From assembly GCA_030280995.1 (NCBI GenBank), contig JASXTE010000011.1:6207501-6271500 (forward strand): a DNA stretch of 64,000 nucleotides. Direction: 5' to 3'. A program made the position numbers and the translations under genes. Below, piece by piece: positions 23,266 through 34,796 of the stretch. The notes below the pieces were generated by a model that did not search any database, was not told where the DNA came from, and worked only from the letters and a program-made list of their open reading frames with translations. This DNA is from Hemileia vastatrix (taxonomy: Eukaryota; Basidiomycota; Pucciniomycetes; Pucciniales; Zaghouaniaceae). Numbering within the stretch: position 1 is the stretch's first letter; every line of letters starts with the position of its first letter.

Positions 23266-25566
23266 ATGGCTTCTGGACCCTCTTTCTCTAGTGATGGTAG
23301 TGGTACTGTTGGTGCTGCTGAGGATGGTAATCCTCCTGTTTCTGTTAGGCCTTCAGTCAGGATCAAGTCCTGGAAGGGGCCTATGTTTATGGGGGAGAAT
23401 GTGAAGTTGTTTCTCAAGCTGTTTGAGGCTGCTGGGAATGTTGATGGTGCTTCTCACTTGGACATGGTGAATCAAGTCATCTTCTACATTGGTGACAGGT
23501 CTCTGGTGAAGGAGGTTGCTACTATGGAGGGTTATATGAGGAAAGATTGGAAAAATTTGTGTCTTCAGATGACAGACAGGTGGGGATCCAGATATTCAAT
23601 GGTGGATCTCAATATGATTGCAAGTGAATGAAAATCTTATGGAGGGGTGGACAACCTCCATAATTATTGGAAGTTTCTAGCTCATTTGGAGCCAGTGGTA
23701 GATTATTTGGTGGATATGCAGGAGTTGGAGAGTACTGACTCTGAAAGGGATATTTTCTGGTCTTCTCTTGTCAGGAATGTCAGAATTGATGTGCTGAAGG
23801 AGTTGGAAAGGAAGGATAAGATTAAAATTCCTCCTAATGGGAATCAAAAGTTGCCTGCTCTTTCAGTGGTGAAGGAGTTTGAGGAGGGTCATCTGAAACT
23901 TTTTGAAGTGGATTCTTTCCAAGAAGCTAGCACTAAGTATGTTAGCAAGGTCAGTGAAGCTTTTGCTGAAGATGTGGAGGAATATAGGAAGAAGGAAAGT
24001 GTGAACAATGGAAAGGCTCCTGAGAAGCCTAAAGAGGTTGATTCAGTAGTTGAGCAGCTGGATGATCTGACAAAACAGCTACATATTTTTGTTCAGGAAG
24101 CTCAGAAGGCCAAAAAGGCTCCTTCTCAGCCTAGAGATTTTGAAAGGAGGGTTGGTAGGAGTGATCCTTGGGTCTGCTCTTATTGCAGCAGGAAATGCCA
24201 CAAGTCCAATGATTGTTGGGCACTGAATAGGGATGTGTCTGAAGGGAAGGTAGAATTTGATTTGAAAGTGTTCAAGCTCCCAGATGGTTCTTTTGTGAAG
24301 CCTAATGATGGTCAGGCTCCAGTGGACTTGGTGAGGAGGAGGCATAATGTCAACTCAAGGAGGCCAAGATTTGAAGAGTTGCATAATGAGGCTTCTTCTT
24401 CTGGTAAAGGTGGAGATGACAGCAAGGGCAAGGTAAAGGAGGCTAATAGAGTCTCATTTACATCTTCCTTTGGTGGTTTGGAGTTGTATTCTTGTGGCGG
24501 AAAGTCAAGTGGGGAAGGCTTGGCTGGTGTTTATTATGTGGAAGCAGGAAAGGTGGGAAGGCCTATGAGTATTTCTCAGACCCAAACAAAGGCTAAGGCT
24601 TCAAAGGTGGATCCTATGATGAGTGCAGCTAGGAAGAAATACAGCAAAAAGGAGCTGTATAAAATTCAGAAGGGTATAGCTGATATGGGCCCCCTTAGTT
24701 TTGGAGAATTGGAAATGAATGGTGAGCCAATGCCTATCGATGTTGATTCTGACTCTAAGGAGGATTTCCCTTTGGCTTCATTACCAAATACTTCTGGAGT
24801 TAGAGTTTCTGGTGATGGATCTGGTTTGGTTCCTGTTGATGGTAAATCTGTTGGTGGTTCTGGTCCTCAAGAATCTTCCAGGACCAAGGTAGTGAAGCAA
24901 AGGGCTCACTATGAGAGGCCAGTGGTTTCTGTCCAAGTTAATGTTATGGACTCTGTCCTGGAGAGGATGAGTCAGGGTCAGGTTTCCCTAAATTATGGGG
25001 AGTTTTATGCTATCAGTCCTGGGTTGGCTGATAGGCAGAAAAAGTTGTTGACCAGGAGAAGGGTTTCTTCTGGGGAGGTAGAATCCATTTGTGATTCTGC
25101 TGAAAAATTTGGAGATGGGTTGGAAACTCATTTTTCTGCACCTCTGGGTTATGTCAATGTCACTCTGAATGGCATAGAGGCTAGGGCATCGGTGTATTCA
25201 GGTTCTCAGATTAACCTGATTTCTTTGTTTGAGGCAACTCATCTGGGCCTCCCCATCAAAACAGGTATTGGTGGAAATTTGAGAGGGATTGGTGGCAATG
25301 TCACTGAATTGGTTGGAAAATCTGAGTTTGTGAGAGTAGACGTTGGTGGAGCCTCAGGGAAGGTTCATTTTTATATTGCCAAAGGAACAGTAAAAGCTGT
25401 TTTGGGTGGGCCATACTTGATGTATTTTCAAGCAAGAATTGGCTATCAATTTGATTTGGGAATCAGTTGGGAGTTGACTGGTGAAAATGAAAGGAGGCTT
25501 CACATGTGGTTATCATCCTCTGGAGAGAATGGTTGGGAGACTAGGCCTGGTTTGTCTTCAATGTGA
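23266..25566 (+). pseudogene. Ty3 gag plus retroviral-like protease, one stop and a damaged active site
   Basis: ATG 23,266 (context ACCATGG) opens the capsid part: GPMFMGENVKLFLKLFEA, GASHLDMV, MTDRWGSRYS. A TGA at 23,629 breaks it; the frame continues unchanged to 25,566. Next come a CCHC zinc knuckle CSYCSRKCHKSNDC (about 24,175-24,217) and an acidic linker, then an aspartic protease domain: ASVYSGSQINLI at about 25,180-25,215, followed by VLGGPYLM. The protease motif should be D-S-G; here it is Y-S-G (TAT at 25,195), so the protease is dead. The paralogue at 19,101 has Trp where the TGA lies. Gag assembles particles and the protease matures the polyprotein. Confidence 0.85.
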
Positions 25567-25924
25567 CAGTAAATGGACTGTTGTGGGAGAAGAAGAGAAG
25601 TGGGTTCTGCCTCTGGCTTTTTGGAGTGCGGCTCAGGATCTAGTTGGAGTCTGTCTTTTTTAGAGTGATGAGGGCTGATAAACCTAGTTCTACAACCACT
25701 CCCCATGATGAGGAAATCCCAGGTTGTAGTAGGTCAGCTCCCTTGGAGATATACCAAGTGTATTTTCAACTTTCTCTTTTTAATGTTTCTTTTCTCTGCA
25801 AGTATTCTTCAAGTTTTTTATCAAGTATCTGTTATCTCTCAAAATTCTCAATTATTTTTAATTAAAGTTAAAATAAGAGGATTGGTTATATATCTTTGTT
25901 GTAGATATATGGAAAAGTGGTGGA

Positions 25925-26425
25925 GTGGTGAGATTGGGGTCTAAAATTAAGTCCTCCAAATTGTGCACTGCTAGGGTTTCTTCTACACCTTTCAAAAACA
26001 TTACCTTGGCCACATCTGTGAGAATTGGGGAGAACCCTGATTACTTTTGTAGGATAGAAGAAATCTCAAGAAAATAAAATAAAAATTTCAAATAACTGAA
26101 GAAAATCATGAAAAAAATCTGAAGACAATCAAGAAAGAAGACAAGAATTATTTTTGTGAAGATGTACAAGATCAATTTTTGGGCCTCCAGCATGAGGTTA
26201 AACTGCGCAATTTCAGAAGTTGTGATTCAGAAGAGGAATAAAGATTTGAAGATTTAGAAGATGGAAGTGAGGATGAAGAGGTGGAATTGCAGAAAGGTTT
26301 TGGAGTGTTGAGATTGGGGAATAAAAGTAAGTCATCCCAATTGTGCACCTCTAGGGTTTCTTCTACACCTTTCAAGAACATATCCTTTGCCACACATGTG
26401 AGAAATGGGGAAATTCTTGGTTTTT
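25925..26425 (+). repeat. Direct duplication between gag and pol
   Basis: About 120 bp at 25,925-26,050 recur at 26,300-26,425: GAGATTGGGG, AATTGTGCAC, TAGGGTTTCTTCTACACCTT and GTGAGAAnTGGGGA in the same order about 372 bp apart. The intervening DNA is GAAGA-rich. This is a local tandem duplication that also breaks the reading frame across the junction. Confidence 0.65.
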
Positions 26426-29400
26426 GTTTCAGGTCTGGTGGTGAAGATTTCCTGAAGATCCCTCAAGTTAATGGTGGAGCTGCAAAATATAAGAAGGTAG
26501 CTCAGAATATTAGGCCTGTCAATGAGCCTATGCCTGTAGGGTTGAATCCTCCTTTGATAAGAGATCTGTACTGTACTCCTCTGGTGAGGAATCCTCCTGA
26601 TTTTGTGGAAACTGCTAGGGTGACTGTGGAAATGTTGAAATTTGTTAATTTTGGTCCTGATGGGTGGTTTTCTGATGAGGAAAAGAAGTTATTTTTGCAT
26701 GTCATTATGCTGAGGAGAAAGCTGTGGTGTTTTTTGAAGAGAAAAGGGGTGTTTTGAAATGCTCTTATGAGGAACCTTATTTGATTCCTGTGGTTTTTCA
26801 TTAACCTTTTCAAATCAAACACATTCCAACTCCAGCTGCTAACAGGGATGATTTTGTAGAGATTTTTAGGGAAAGAGTCAGGACTGGTTTATACAAACAA
26901 TCAACATCTAGTTACTCAAGTCTGGTTTTCTGTGTGAAGAAGCAGAATGGGAAGCTGAGGGTGGTGCATGATCTTAGAGCCTTGAATAGAGTCACTATCC
27001 AGGATGCTTCGATGCCGCCAAGTACACAGGACTTTGTGGAATCTTTTTCTTGAAGGGTGTGTTATGTTTTGCGTGATATTATGGGTGGTTATGATGAAAG
27101 GGAAATTCACATGGATTCACAGCCACTTACAACTTTTGAGACTCCTTTGGGAAGGTTTCAGCTCACTAGGTTTCCCCATGGAGAAACTAATTCAGTAGCA
27201 GTATATCAAGCACAAATGGCTTGGATTTTACAGGATGAGGTTCCCACTCGTGCTGGTATTTTTATTGATGATGGTGGAATCAAAGGACCCTCCACTGATT
27301 ATGGGAATGAGGTGCTGAAGAGGAACCCAGGTATAAGGAGGTTTGTTTGGAAATATACAATTACTCTAGATAGAGTATTGTTTAGAATTGAAGAGGCTGG
27401 TTTGAACATTTCTGGGTCAAAGTTTTGTTGTTGTGTTCCTGCTCTGGAAATTTTGGGTAATGTGGTATGTAAAGAGGAAAGGATTATCTCAAAGAAAAAA
27501 GTTAATTAAATTCAGTCATGGCCAAGGCCTAAAAATACTACTGAAGTCAGGGTATTTTTTGGGGTTTTTGTGTATGTCAGAATTTTTATTAAAGATTTTT
27601 CTTTGTTGGTTTCACCCTTAAGGAGGCTGACCAGGAAAGATGCAGAGTGGGTATGGACTGAAAAGTGTGAAGAGGCTTTTCAGAAGTTGAAGAAGGTGGT
27701 AGGTGAAGATATTATTCTTCACAAGTTGGATTATGGTGTGGGAGCTGGAAAAATTTATCTGGCAGTGGACTCAAGTTATATTTCTGCTGGTGCTTTTTAG
27801 TCTCAGGAAGATAAAACTGGGAGGGTCAGGCCAGTAAGGCATGAGTCTATGGTATTTAATGAGGTTGAATCTAGATATTCTCAACCTAGGGTTGAATTGT
27901 GTGGTGTGGCAAAACTTTTGAAGAAGCTTCAAACTGTTTTGTGGGGCAGCATTTTGAGCTGCAGGTGGATGCAAAATCTCTGGTTCAAATTATCAACACA
28001 ACTAGTCTTCCAAATGCTTCAATGACTAGGTGGGTGGCATTTATTCAGCATTTTTCTTTTGACCTGGTACACAAACCTGGAAAAACTTTTACGTTGCCTG
28101 ATGGATTATCAAGGAGACCACCCACAGATGAAGATTTTGATTCTGAAGAAATTGATGAAGATGTCCCAGTGGTAAGGGCCAGCACAAAGGGTGCTGAAGA
28201 TTTTTCTTACCTCCCCCATGAGGCTAAACTTGAAGATTGTTTTCTCCTCCCCCAAGAGGTTAAACTGGCTGGTTCAGATCTTAATTCTGGTGATCAGGAT
28301 GTCTTTGTTGATAAAGATGGGGCTGTTGTTTGGGATGGTTCATTTTTAGAAAATGGGTTTTTTGTTAGTGAATTGCATTCTCTTAAGATTCAGTGGAAGG
28401 AAAAGGATGTACCAAAGTTTAGGGATTGGTGTCCTGGTTTGGCTGGTCAAGTGGCTCATGTTCAAACTGGAGATTTTGATGACAGGGCTGTACCCTTGGA
28501 TGTTTTGTTGTTGGATTTTGAAGATAAGACTTGGAGCCAGTCTGGGTTTCATTTTACTATGGTTCAATATCTGTTAACCTTGAAGAGGCAAGATAGCTGT
28601 GATGATGATACTTGGGTGGCAATAAAAAAGAAGAATCCTGTATTCTATGTGTCAGGAAGGAGGTTGATGAGGAGAAGACATCCAAATCCTCAGATGTTTG
28701 TGACTCAGAAGAAGGTTCAAGAGGTTTTGATGAAGTCTTTGCATGAAGATCTTGGTCATAGAGGCTTTGGGGAGACATATAGGAGAGTAGCAGACAGATT
28801 TTGGTGGCCAGGTATGAAGTTGGCTGTTCAGGGCTGGGTTCAGTCTTGTGAAGAATTTCAAATTAAAATTCACTTGAAGCCTAAAGAGATTGGCCATGCT
28901 ACTTTTGAATTAACTTTTTTAGAAGATTCAGTCTGGATGCTGTCCATATCAAAGAGGGCAGGTATAAATTCTTGATGGTTTCCAGGCATGATTTGTCTGG
29001 TTGGGTTGAGGCAGTGCCTCTGGTTAATTTGACTGCCAAAAATGGGGCAGAGTTTTTGAAGAAGGAATGGGTTTTTAGATATGGGTTGATGAAGTCGGTG
29101 ATTGTCGATTGTGGGCCAGAGTTTGGAGCTGAATTCAAAGAAGCTGTTTCAAGTATTGGTTCTAAAGTCAGGGTGGCTACACCTCATTATCCTGAAGCTG
29201 AAGGTATGGTTGAAAGAGTCCATCAAGTTATCAAGAATGCTTTGGTGAAGATGTGTGGAGATAGTGCTGAAAAGTGGAGGCAATTTTTACCCTTGGTGTT
29301 ATTTGTTGATAGGGTCACTGTGAAAAGGACAACTGGCTAGTCTCCTTATGAATTAATGTTTGGGCAGAAAGCTGTTCTACCAGTGGATTTGGAAGCCGTC

Positions 29401-29800
29401 TCTTATCTTGGAATTGAATAGGATGATGTTTTCCCAACAGAAGAATTTCTCTGTGCCAGGATGCAACAGTTGAAATGTAGAGAAGAATGTCAAGAGAAGG
29501 TATACTCTAGAATGATGAAGATAAGAAATTAATCAGTCAGATACTGGGACAAGAAGTTGGCTCATAGACTCAGTAATTCCTTAAAACATGGTTGTTTGGT
29601 TTTGGTGTATAATAGAAGTTTTGAGAGTCAGTGGGTAAAAATGTTTTCTGACAGATGGAATGGGCTTACAGAGTCAGATCTCAGGTGTCTGGATGTTCTT
29701 ATGTTTTGGAAGAGTTAGATGGTGCAGTCTTAAAGAAGAGAGTGGCTTCTGATCAGGTAAAGATATTTTACCCAAGTGGCACTAAAAGTGAAGAAGATTG
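26281..29800 (+). pseudogene. Ty3 pol: reverse transcriptase, RNase H and integrase, decayed
   Basis: Reading across frames gives a nearly full pol of the basidiomycete/rust Ty3 type. RT: YKQSTSSYSSLVFCVKKQNG (about 26,890), VVHDLRALN, LTTFETPLG, NSVAVYQAQM and GIFIDDGGIKGP (about 27,255), so the FIDD catalytic pair is intact. RNase H: YLAVDSSYISAGAF, then a TAG near 27,799, RYSQPRVELCGVAKLLKK and FELQVDAKSL. Then HKPGKTFTLPDGLSRRP. Integrase: HEDLGHRGFGETYRRVADRF with the second Cys of the zinc site altered (CEEFQ), LDAVHIKEG, VIVDCGPEFG and GMVERVHQVIK supply D, D, E. C-terminal remnants run to about 29,800. Stops near 27,050, 29,338 and 29,420 and about five frameshifts inactivate it. Confidence 0.85.
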
Positions 29801-29884
29801 ACTCCGCAATGAGGATAAACTATGGAACATTCTTTAATTTTAGATTTTGGTGATTCTGTGCATCTGTTTTGTTGGAAACTCGTT

Positions 29885-30440
29885 TTTTAGAAGGTACCCA
29901 TGGGTGGGGCTTCTAGATTTGGTCTTGGCATGTGTGGGGGTACCTGATGGGCTGGCTGCTCTATCAACAGCTACCCCAGATTGTCTGCTTCCAATTCCTT
30001 CTCTTAATTTGATTGAACCCTAGTATTGGTTTATCTTTGCAGGTATTAGTCCTCTATGACTTTAAACTGGAAATTATTTTGGTCTTCAAGTGCTGTACCC
30101 TTCCTGCTTATTGGTTTTAGTTTATTGTGTTGGATGTTGTGTTTTGTTAGAAGCTACCCAGGGGGGGCTTCTAGATTTTATTTTGGCAAGTGTGGGGGCA
30201 ACTGATGAGCTGGCTGCTCTGTAGAACAGTTACCCAATAATGTATGTTTCAAGTATTTTGTTTGTCTTAGTTGAATCCTACTTCTGGTTTTTGTTATTCA
30301 GGTTTCAAGTCCACTATGACTTTGAACTGGCTTACTGGCTTGGGACTGAATTCTTTGGTCTTTTTGGATTGGTGGTAGATCACTGGTGGTCTCCTATCAT
30401 TTTTGCTTATTGGAGGGAGCCCACCCAGTGATCATTTCTT
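29885..30440 (+). repeat. Two copies of a dispersed unit with a purine tract
   Basis: Units at about 29,885-30,120 and 30,145-30,440 share TAGAAG-TACCCA, GGGGCTTCTAGATTT, GGCAnGTGTGGGGG, ACTGATG-GCTGGCTGCTCT and AAGTCC-CTATGACTTTnAACTGG. A third copy lies at about 33,840-34,060. The GTGTGGGGG word resembles a polypurine tract, so these may be repeated 3'-end modules of the retroelement. Confidence 0.6.
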
Positions 30441-30981
30441 TGGACTGGACTCTCTATGGAGCCAGATTTTTTTTCTTTATTTGATTTTTGTGTCTATGGT
30501 TGTGTTAGATAGTAGTTTTAGATTATTTTCTTTTTTCTCTTTTTTTCTTTTAATTTTTTTATGGGGGTAATTAGGATATAAAGAGGGAAAAATCACAAAA
30601 TTATATTATATGGTGTCAACACATCATGGTCACCTAAATGTGGGCAAGCATTGGTGGGGAAATGCTCATCAATTGGCAGGGAAATGCTATTTTCTTTTTT
30701 TATTCCATTTTTATAATTTTCATTAATTTCTATATTTTTCATTTCAAATCATTTAAAAATTATTTAAAGGTGTATCCACATCAAGGTGCACTTAGATGCG
30801 GGTAAGTTATTAGGGGATCAGCTCATCAATTGGCTGGGGGATACCATTTGTAATTATTTTATATTTCATCTTATTATTATTCATTTCATTTTAATTTCTC
30901 AGCTCTCATATTTTGTTGGGCAATTTTGTTTAATTATTTTCAAGTTTTTTTTAGTATGTTAGTAGTTTAAGTAATAATCAG
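30441..30981. other. Non-coding stretch with an internal near-duplicate
   Basis: No gene. Two related segments at about 30,610-30,690 and 30,775-30,850 share CTCATCAATTGGC-GGG and a GATGCGGG or ATGTGGGC word. The remainder is AT-rich. Confidence 0.4.
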
Positions 30982-31462
30982 TAAAAATAAAAATAAAAAT
31001 ATAAATAATAATAATAATAAAAGTAAAAATAAAAATAAAAATAAAAATAAAAATAAAAATAAAAATAAAAATAAAAATAAAAATAAAAATAAAAATAAAA
31101 ATAAAAATAAAAATAAAAATAAAAATAAAAATAAAAATAAAAATAAAAATATAAATAAAAATAAAAAAATAAAAAAAATAAAATAAAAATAAAAATAATA
31201 ATAAAAATAAAAATAAAAATAAAAATAAAAATAAAAATAAAAATAAAAATAAAAATAAAAATAAAAATAAAAATAAAAATAAAAATAAAAATAAAAATAA
31301 AAATAAAAATAAAAATAAAAATAAAAATAAAAATAAAAATAAAAATAAAAATAAAAATAAAAATAAAAATAAAAATAAAAATAAAAATAAAAATAAAAAT
31401 AAAAATAAAAATAAAAATATAAATATAAATATAAATAAAAATAAAAATAAAAAAATAAAAAA

Positions 31463-31493
<31 letters not shown>

Positions 31494-31917
31494 TAAAAAT
31501 AAAAATAAAAATAAAAATAAAAATAAAAATAAAAATAAAAATAAAAATAAAAATAAAAACAAAAACAAAAATAAAAATAAAAATAAAAATAAAAATAAAA
31601 ATAAAAATAAAAATAAAAATAAAAATAAAAATAAAAATAAAAATAAAAATAAAAATAAAAATAAAAATAAAAATAAAAATAAAAATAAAAATAAAAATAA
31701 AAATAAAAATAAAAATAAAAATAAAAATAAAAATAAAAATAAAAATAAAAATAAAAATAAAAATAAAAATAAAAATAAAAATAAAAATAAAAATAAAAAT
31801 AAAAATAAAAATAAAAATAAAAATAAAAATAAAAATAAAAATAAAAATAAAAATAAAAATAAAAATAAAAATAAAAATAAAAATAAAATAAAATAAAAAA
31901 ATAAAAAATAAAAAAAC
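30982..31917. repeat. Long AAAAAT hexanucleotide microsatellite
   Basis: More than 900 bp of nearly pure AAAAAT repeat on the plus strand, interrupted by a few ATAAAT and AATAAT variants and one AAAAAC pair near 31,558. The minus-strand frame through it translates to FIFIFI/FYFYFY and is not a gene. Array length in the assembly may not be exact. Confidence 0.95.
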
Positions 31918-31994
31918 TTTTATATTTATATATCTGTTAGTTATTATTGTTCTCTCTATTTAGTGAATTGTTAATTTCTTTTTTTTTTAATGTC

Positions 31995-33536
31995 AGGAAG
32001 AATAAGCCTCCGGTGGTTGGTCCTGATTATGTTGTCGATTTAGCTTTTTGTTAGGATTAAAGGAAGAACTGTGTTCTTTGTGGTGTAGGCAGCTGGAAAT
32101 AGTACGTGGATTGTAATGGTCAGGAACTGGATTAGAAGTTAATTTTTGGGAAGAAGTAGAAGAGGCGGGGATAGAGTGTTGGAAGGTGTGCTTGATTATT
32201 CTAGACATCTTCCAGTGGTCATCAAGGAGCTATTTCCTCAGATTATTTTCAAATTTATTCAAAGGACCATGAATAGAAAAGGCCTTAAGCATGTTTGAAC
32301 ACATCATACTTAGATGTTGTTTCATATTGGCGTAATCCAGGGTCAAGGTAGTTTCTTGAGGTTGGCCAATCCCAATTGCAGTTTCAGGAGGAGGGGTTCC
32401 AGCTAAACTGAAGAATTGGATCAGTAATTGTTTTCTGTTGAATAATTTGGATTTATTAATTTGGTACTTACAGATTGGGAGCTCATCAAATTTTTAAGCA
32501 GCCTGAATCTGGACTGTTGAAGAATTTTGAATGGAGGTATTAAGAGGATCAACCAGATAGAGGTATGGATTTTAATGGTCATCCTCTAAACAGTTTTGAG
32601 AATATGAACTAGAAGAAGGATTTTCCTGTGGCCTGGTTGGAGCAGCAGGGCTGTTGTTGTTGTTGTTGATATTGTTGCTTTGTTCAGTTTGGTTGGATAC
32701 TGGTGGTGGAGTACCAGGTTGGTTGTAGGAAGGACCAGGAAAAGGTGACCTGGAAGCTGATTGACATCTGCTAGATGAAAATCTGGAAGAAATGTAACTT
32801 TCAGATGAGTTATTGGCTTCCAGAGGAGAGGTGTAGTTAATTCTCCTTGTTTGAGAGGGAGATTTTTTTCTGGGAGCAGTGTTTGGTGCTCTGGTGTTTT
32901 CTTGAGGTCCTCTGGCAGGTCTTCTAGAAGTTTTGGAATTTTTGGCATTTTCTGATGAAGAAATTGTTGTGCGCATTGCTCTGGGAGCACTAGGAGGTTT
33001 TTGCGTGGAGTTATTGGTGTTTACTGGTGGATTTTCACTGTTTTCTGGCTGAATTTGGAGTTTTTGAGCCTGATTTTTGCTTTCTAGAATGGCAGGCGGG
33101 CCGCCTGGATACGGTCTAGCAGCCTGGGAGCTGATTTTGAAGCTGTTTTAGCTGAATTCGCTGAGATAAAGGCAGTTTCCTGAGAGGATAAAGCAGGTCT
33201 TTTGGAGAGTGTTTTGGAAATGGAGTGGTGTGATCTTCTGGATGGAGCTGAAGATAAAGAAAAGGAAGCAGGACCAAGTTCTGGGGACCTGGTAGGAGAT
33301 CTAGCAATGTATTTGTGTGAAGGTGAAGGTGGTGGTATAGAATAATTGGGTACTCTGTCACACTTTTTCTATTTGGAGTTGCAAGAATCACAGGCCCTGT
33401 TGTAGAATTTGGCTTTAGGAGTTGGAAGAGTGAAAGTGCAAGGTCTGCACATGTGGATACACTGTTTGCAAGTATAGTCTTTAAGAGCAGTGAAACAAGG
33501 AAAGTCTTATGGGTCAAAATCTGGGGATCCAGCCAT
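31995..33536 (-). pseudogene. Antisense Zn2Cys6-type protein gene inside the Ty3 element
   Basis: Minus strand, ATG at 33,536-33,534 (MAGSPDFDP, then TAA). The start holds six cysteines spaced C-x2-C-x6-C-x15-C-x2-C-x6-C (about 33,470-33,390), like a fungal binuclear zinc cluster, with a TAG between the last two (TGG changed to TAG would fit). A Ser/Pro/Arg/Gln-rich disordered middle follows, shifted in frame near 33,100 by a GC-rich palindrome, and then a folded-looking tail with KFDELPICKYQINKSKLF, LTLDYANMKQHLSMMCSN and WKMSRIIKHTFQHS to about 32,000. In total about 510 codons. It runs against the retroelement's own genes. A role in antisense control or DNA binding is only a guess. Two relatives exist in this window. 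Confidence 0.55.
33093..33107. repeat. GC-rich palindrome interrupting the antisense gene
   Basis: CAGGCGGGCCGCCTG is a perfect palindrome around a single central base, in otherwise AT-rich DNA. The antisense frame shifts exactly here, so it looks like an insertion of a length not divisible by three. Confidence 0.6.
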
Positions 33537-33659
33537 GATCTGTGATGAGACAAAAATTAAGAGAAAAGTGATAAAAGAAAAATTTTCTTTATCAGTGATG
33601 GGTAGATGATGAAGAGAAAGTGGAAGTTCAGTAGGTTGGCTGTGGAGCATTGTGCATGG

Positions 33660-33825
33660 ATATGGCTCTGTCTCTTATGCAAAGTGTGGAAAGTCCATCA
33701 AAACTTTAAACTGAACACTTTGGTCAGTCCATCAAGACTTTAAACTGAAAAATGGTATAGTCCCCCAAGACTATAAACTGAGGATGGTTTAATGGTTGAG
33801 TCCTTCAGGACTATAAACTGATAAT
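33660..33825 (+). repeat. Minisatellite with an AGTCC...CTTTAAACTGA core
   Basis: Four tandem units of about 33-45 bp: AGTCCATCAAAACTTTAAAC, AGTCCATCAAGACTTTAAAC, AGTCCCCCAAGACTATAAAC and AGTCCTTCAGGACTATAAAC, each followed by TGA. Single copies of the same core end the three larger units at 29.9, 30.2 and 34.0 kb. Confidence 0.75.
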
Positions 33826-33839
33826 GTGATGTTGGTGTA

Positions 33840-34060
33840 ATTCTGGAAGAGGGCATCCAAAGGGGGAGTCTCTGAATTTAGTTAAGGCAAGTGTGGGGGT
33901 AACTGATGAGATGGCTGCTCTGTAGAACAATAACCCCAGAATGTTAGTTTATTTCTTTGGTCTTTAATGTTTTGATATCTTGTTCTGTCTTTATGATTTA
34001 GGTTTTGAGTCCCCCAAAACTGTAAACTGAGGAATTTCTTATGATTGGCTACATTCAAGA
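33840..34060 (+). repeat. Third copy of the dispersed purine-tract unit
   Basis: Shares GGCAAGTGTGGGGG, TAACTGATGAG, TGGCTGCTCTGTAGAACA and a closing AGTCCCCCAAAACTGTAAAC with the two copies at 29.9-30.4 kb. It lies between the two antisense genes. Confidence 0.6.
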
Positions 34061-34748
34061 AGTCTGGAGAGTGGTCAAGAATTTCATTTTTAAGTCAAAA
34101 AAGTTTAATCAAGAGTCAAGTGGCAGAAGAGAATCAAGAAATGAAACAAAGTGTTCAGCATTAGTCTTGAACTGGTGGATGAGGTGTTTCATTTTCTCAA
34201 ATTTGTGTGGATCTCTAGCAGGAGTGGATTGGAAGTAGATTAGTAGAATGTGTTTTTTTTCAGAGGAGTGTTGTTGGAACTTGGCCTTAATGGTGGGAAA
34301 GTGGTTTGGTGTTGGTGGTTCAATGGAACCTACATTGTCATCATCACTGTCAGAAGATGATGGAACTGAGAATTCATCAGTTTAAAAGTAGAAAGAAGGA
34401 ATAAAAGTTTTTTCTACCATCATATGGACCAAGCATGGTGGAGGTTGTTGCTGTAATGGTGTTGGCACTCTTCTTTGAAGGGTGTAGTTTGTTGACTAAT
34501 CTGGGTATCAGAATGGATGGTCTAGATCTTTTGGTACTGGTGGAAGATGGACCAGGTTGAGGTGGAGGTGAAGCTGTTGAAGATTATAATGGACCAGGTC
34601 TGAAAAAAGTCTTCTTTCTGGATTGGAAGACATCACAGGAGGTTCTGTATGGATGAGCTGGTAGTGTGATGGTGCAGATTAGATTGTTGTCAATACAGTA
34701 TTGGCAAGGGCCCATGTCAGAGGCAGATTTTGAAAGAAAGCTGAACAT
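34055..34748 (-). pseudogene. Second antisense Zn2Cys6-type gene next to the 3' LTR
   Basis: Minus strand from ATG 34,748. The N-terminus MGPCQYCIDNNLICTI keeps three cysteines at C-x2-C-x6-C; after 12 residues comes a fourth, and the last two expected positions are Phe (SCDVFQSRKKTF), so the cluster is C-x2-C-x6-C-x12-C-x2-F-x6-F. A TAA at about 34,586 and a frameshift near 34,390 follow; the rest reads as an acidic Ser/Pro region and a tail with HFPTIKAKFQQHSSEKKH, KFEKMKHLIHQFKTNAEHF and a TGA at 34,055. The start is only 49 bp from the 3' LTR, so an antisense promoter in the LTR is conceivable. Paralogue of the gene at 31,995-33,536. Confidence 0.5.
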
Positions 34749-34786
34749 GGTAGATGTGATGAAGTAGAATGTGGAAATTCTCAATT

Positions 34787-34796
34787 GAAGGGAGGA
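34787..34796 (+). other. Polypurine tract
   Basis: GAAGGGAGGA lies directly before the TGTGG start of the 3' LTR, the expected place for the plus-strand primer of an element reading on plus. Confidence 0.7.

Noticed and set aside
30978..31568. 196-codon minus-strand protein of F, I, L and Y
   Set aside because: Pure translation of the AAAAAT microsatellite.
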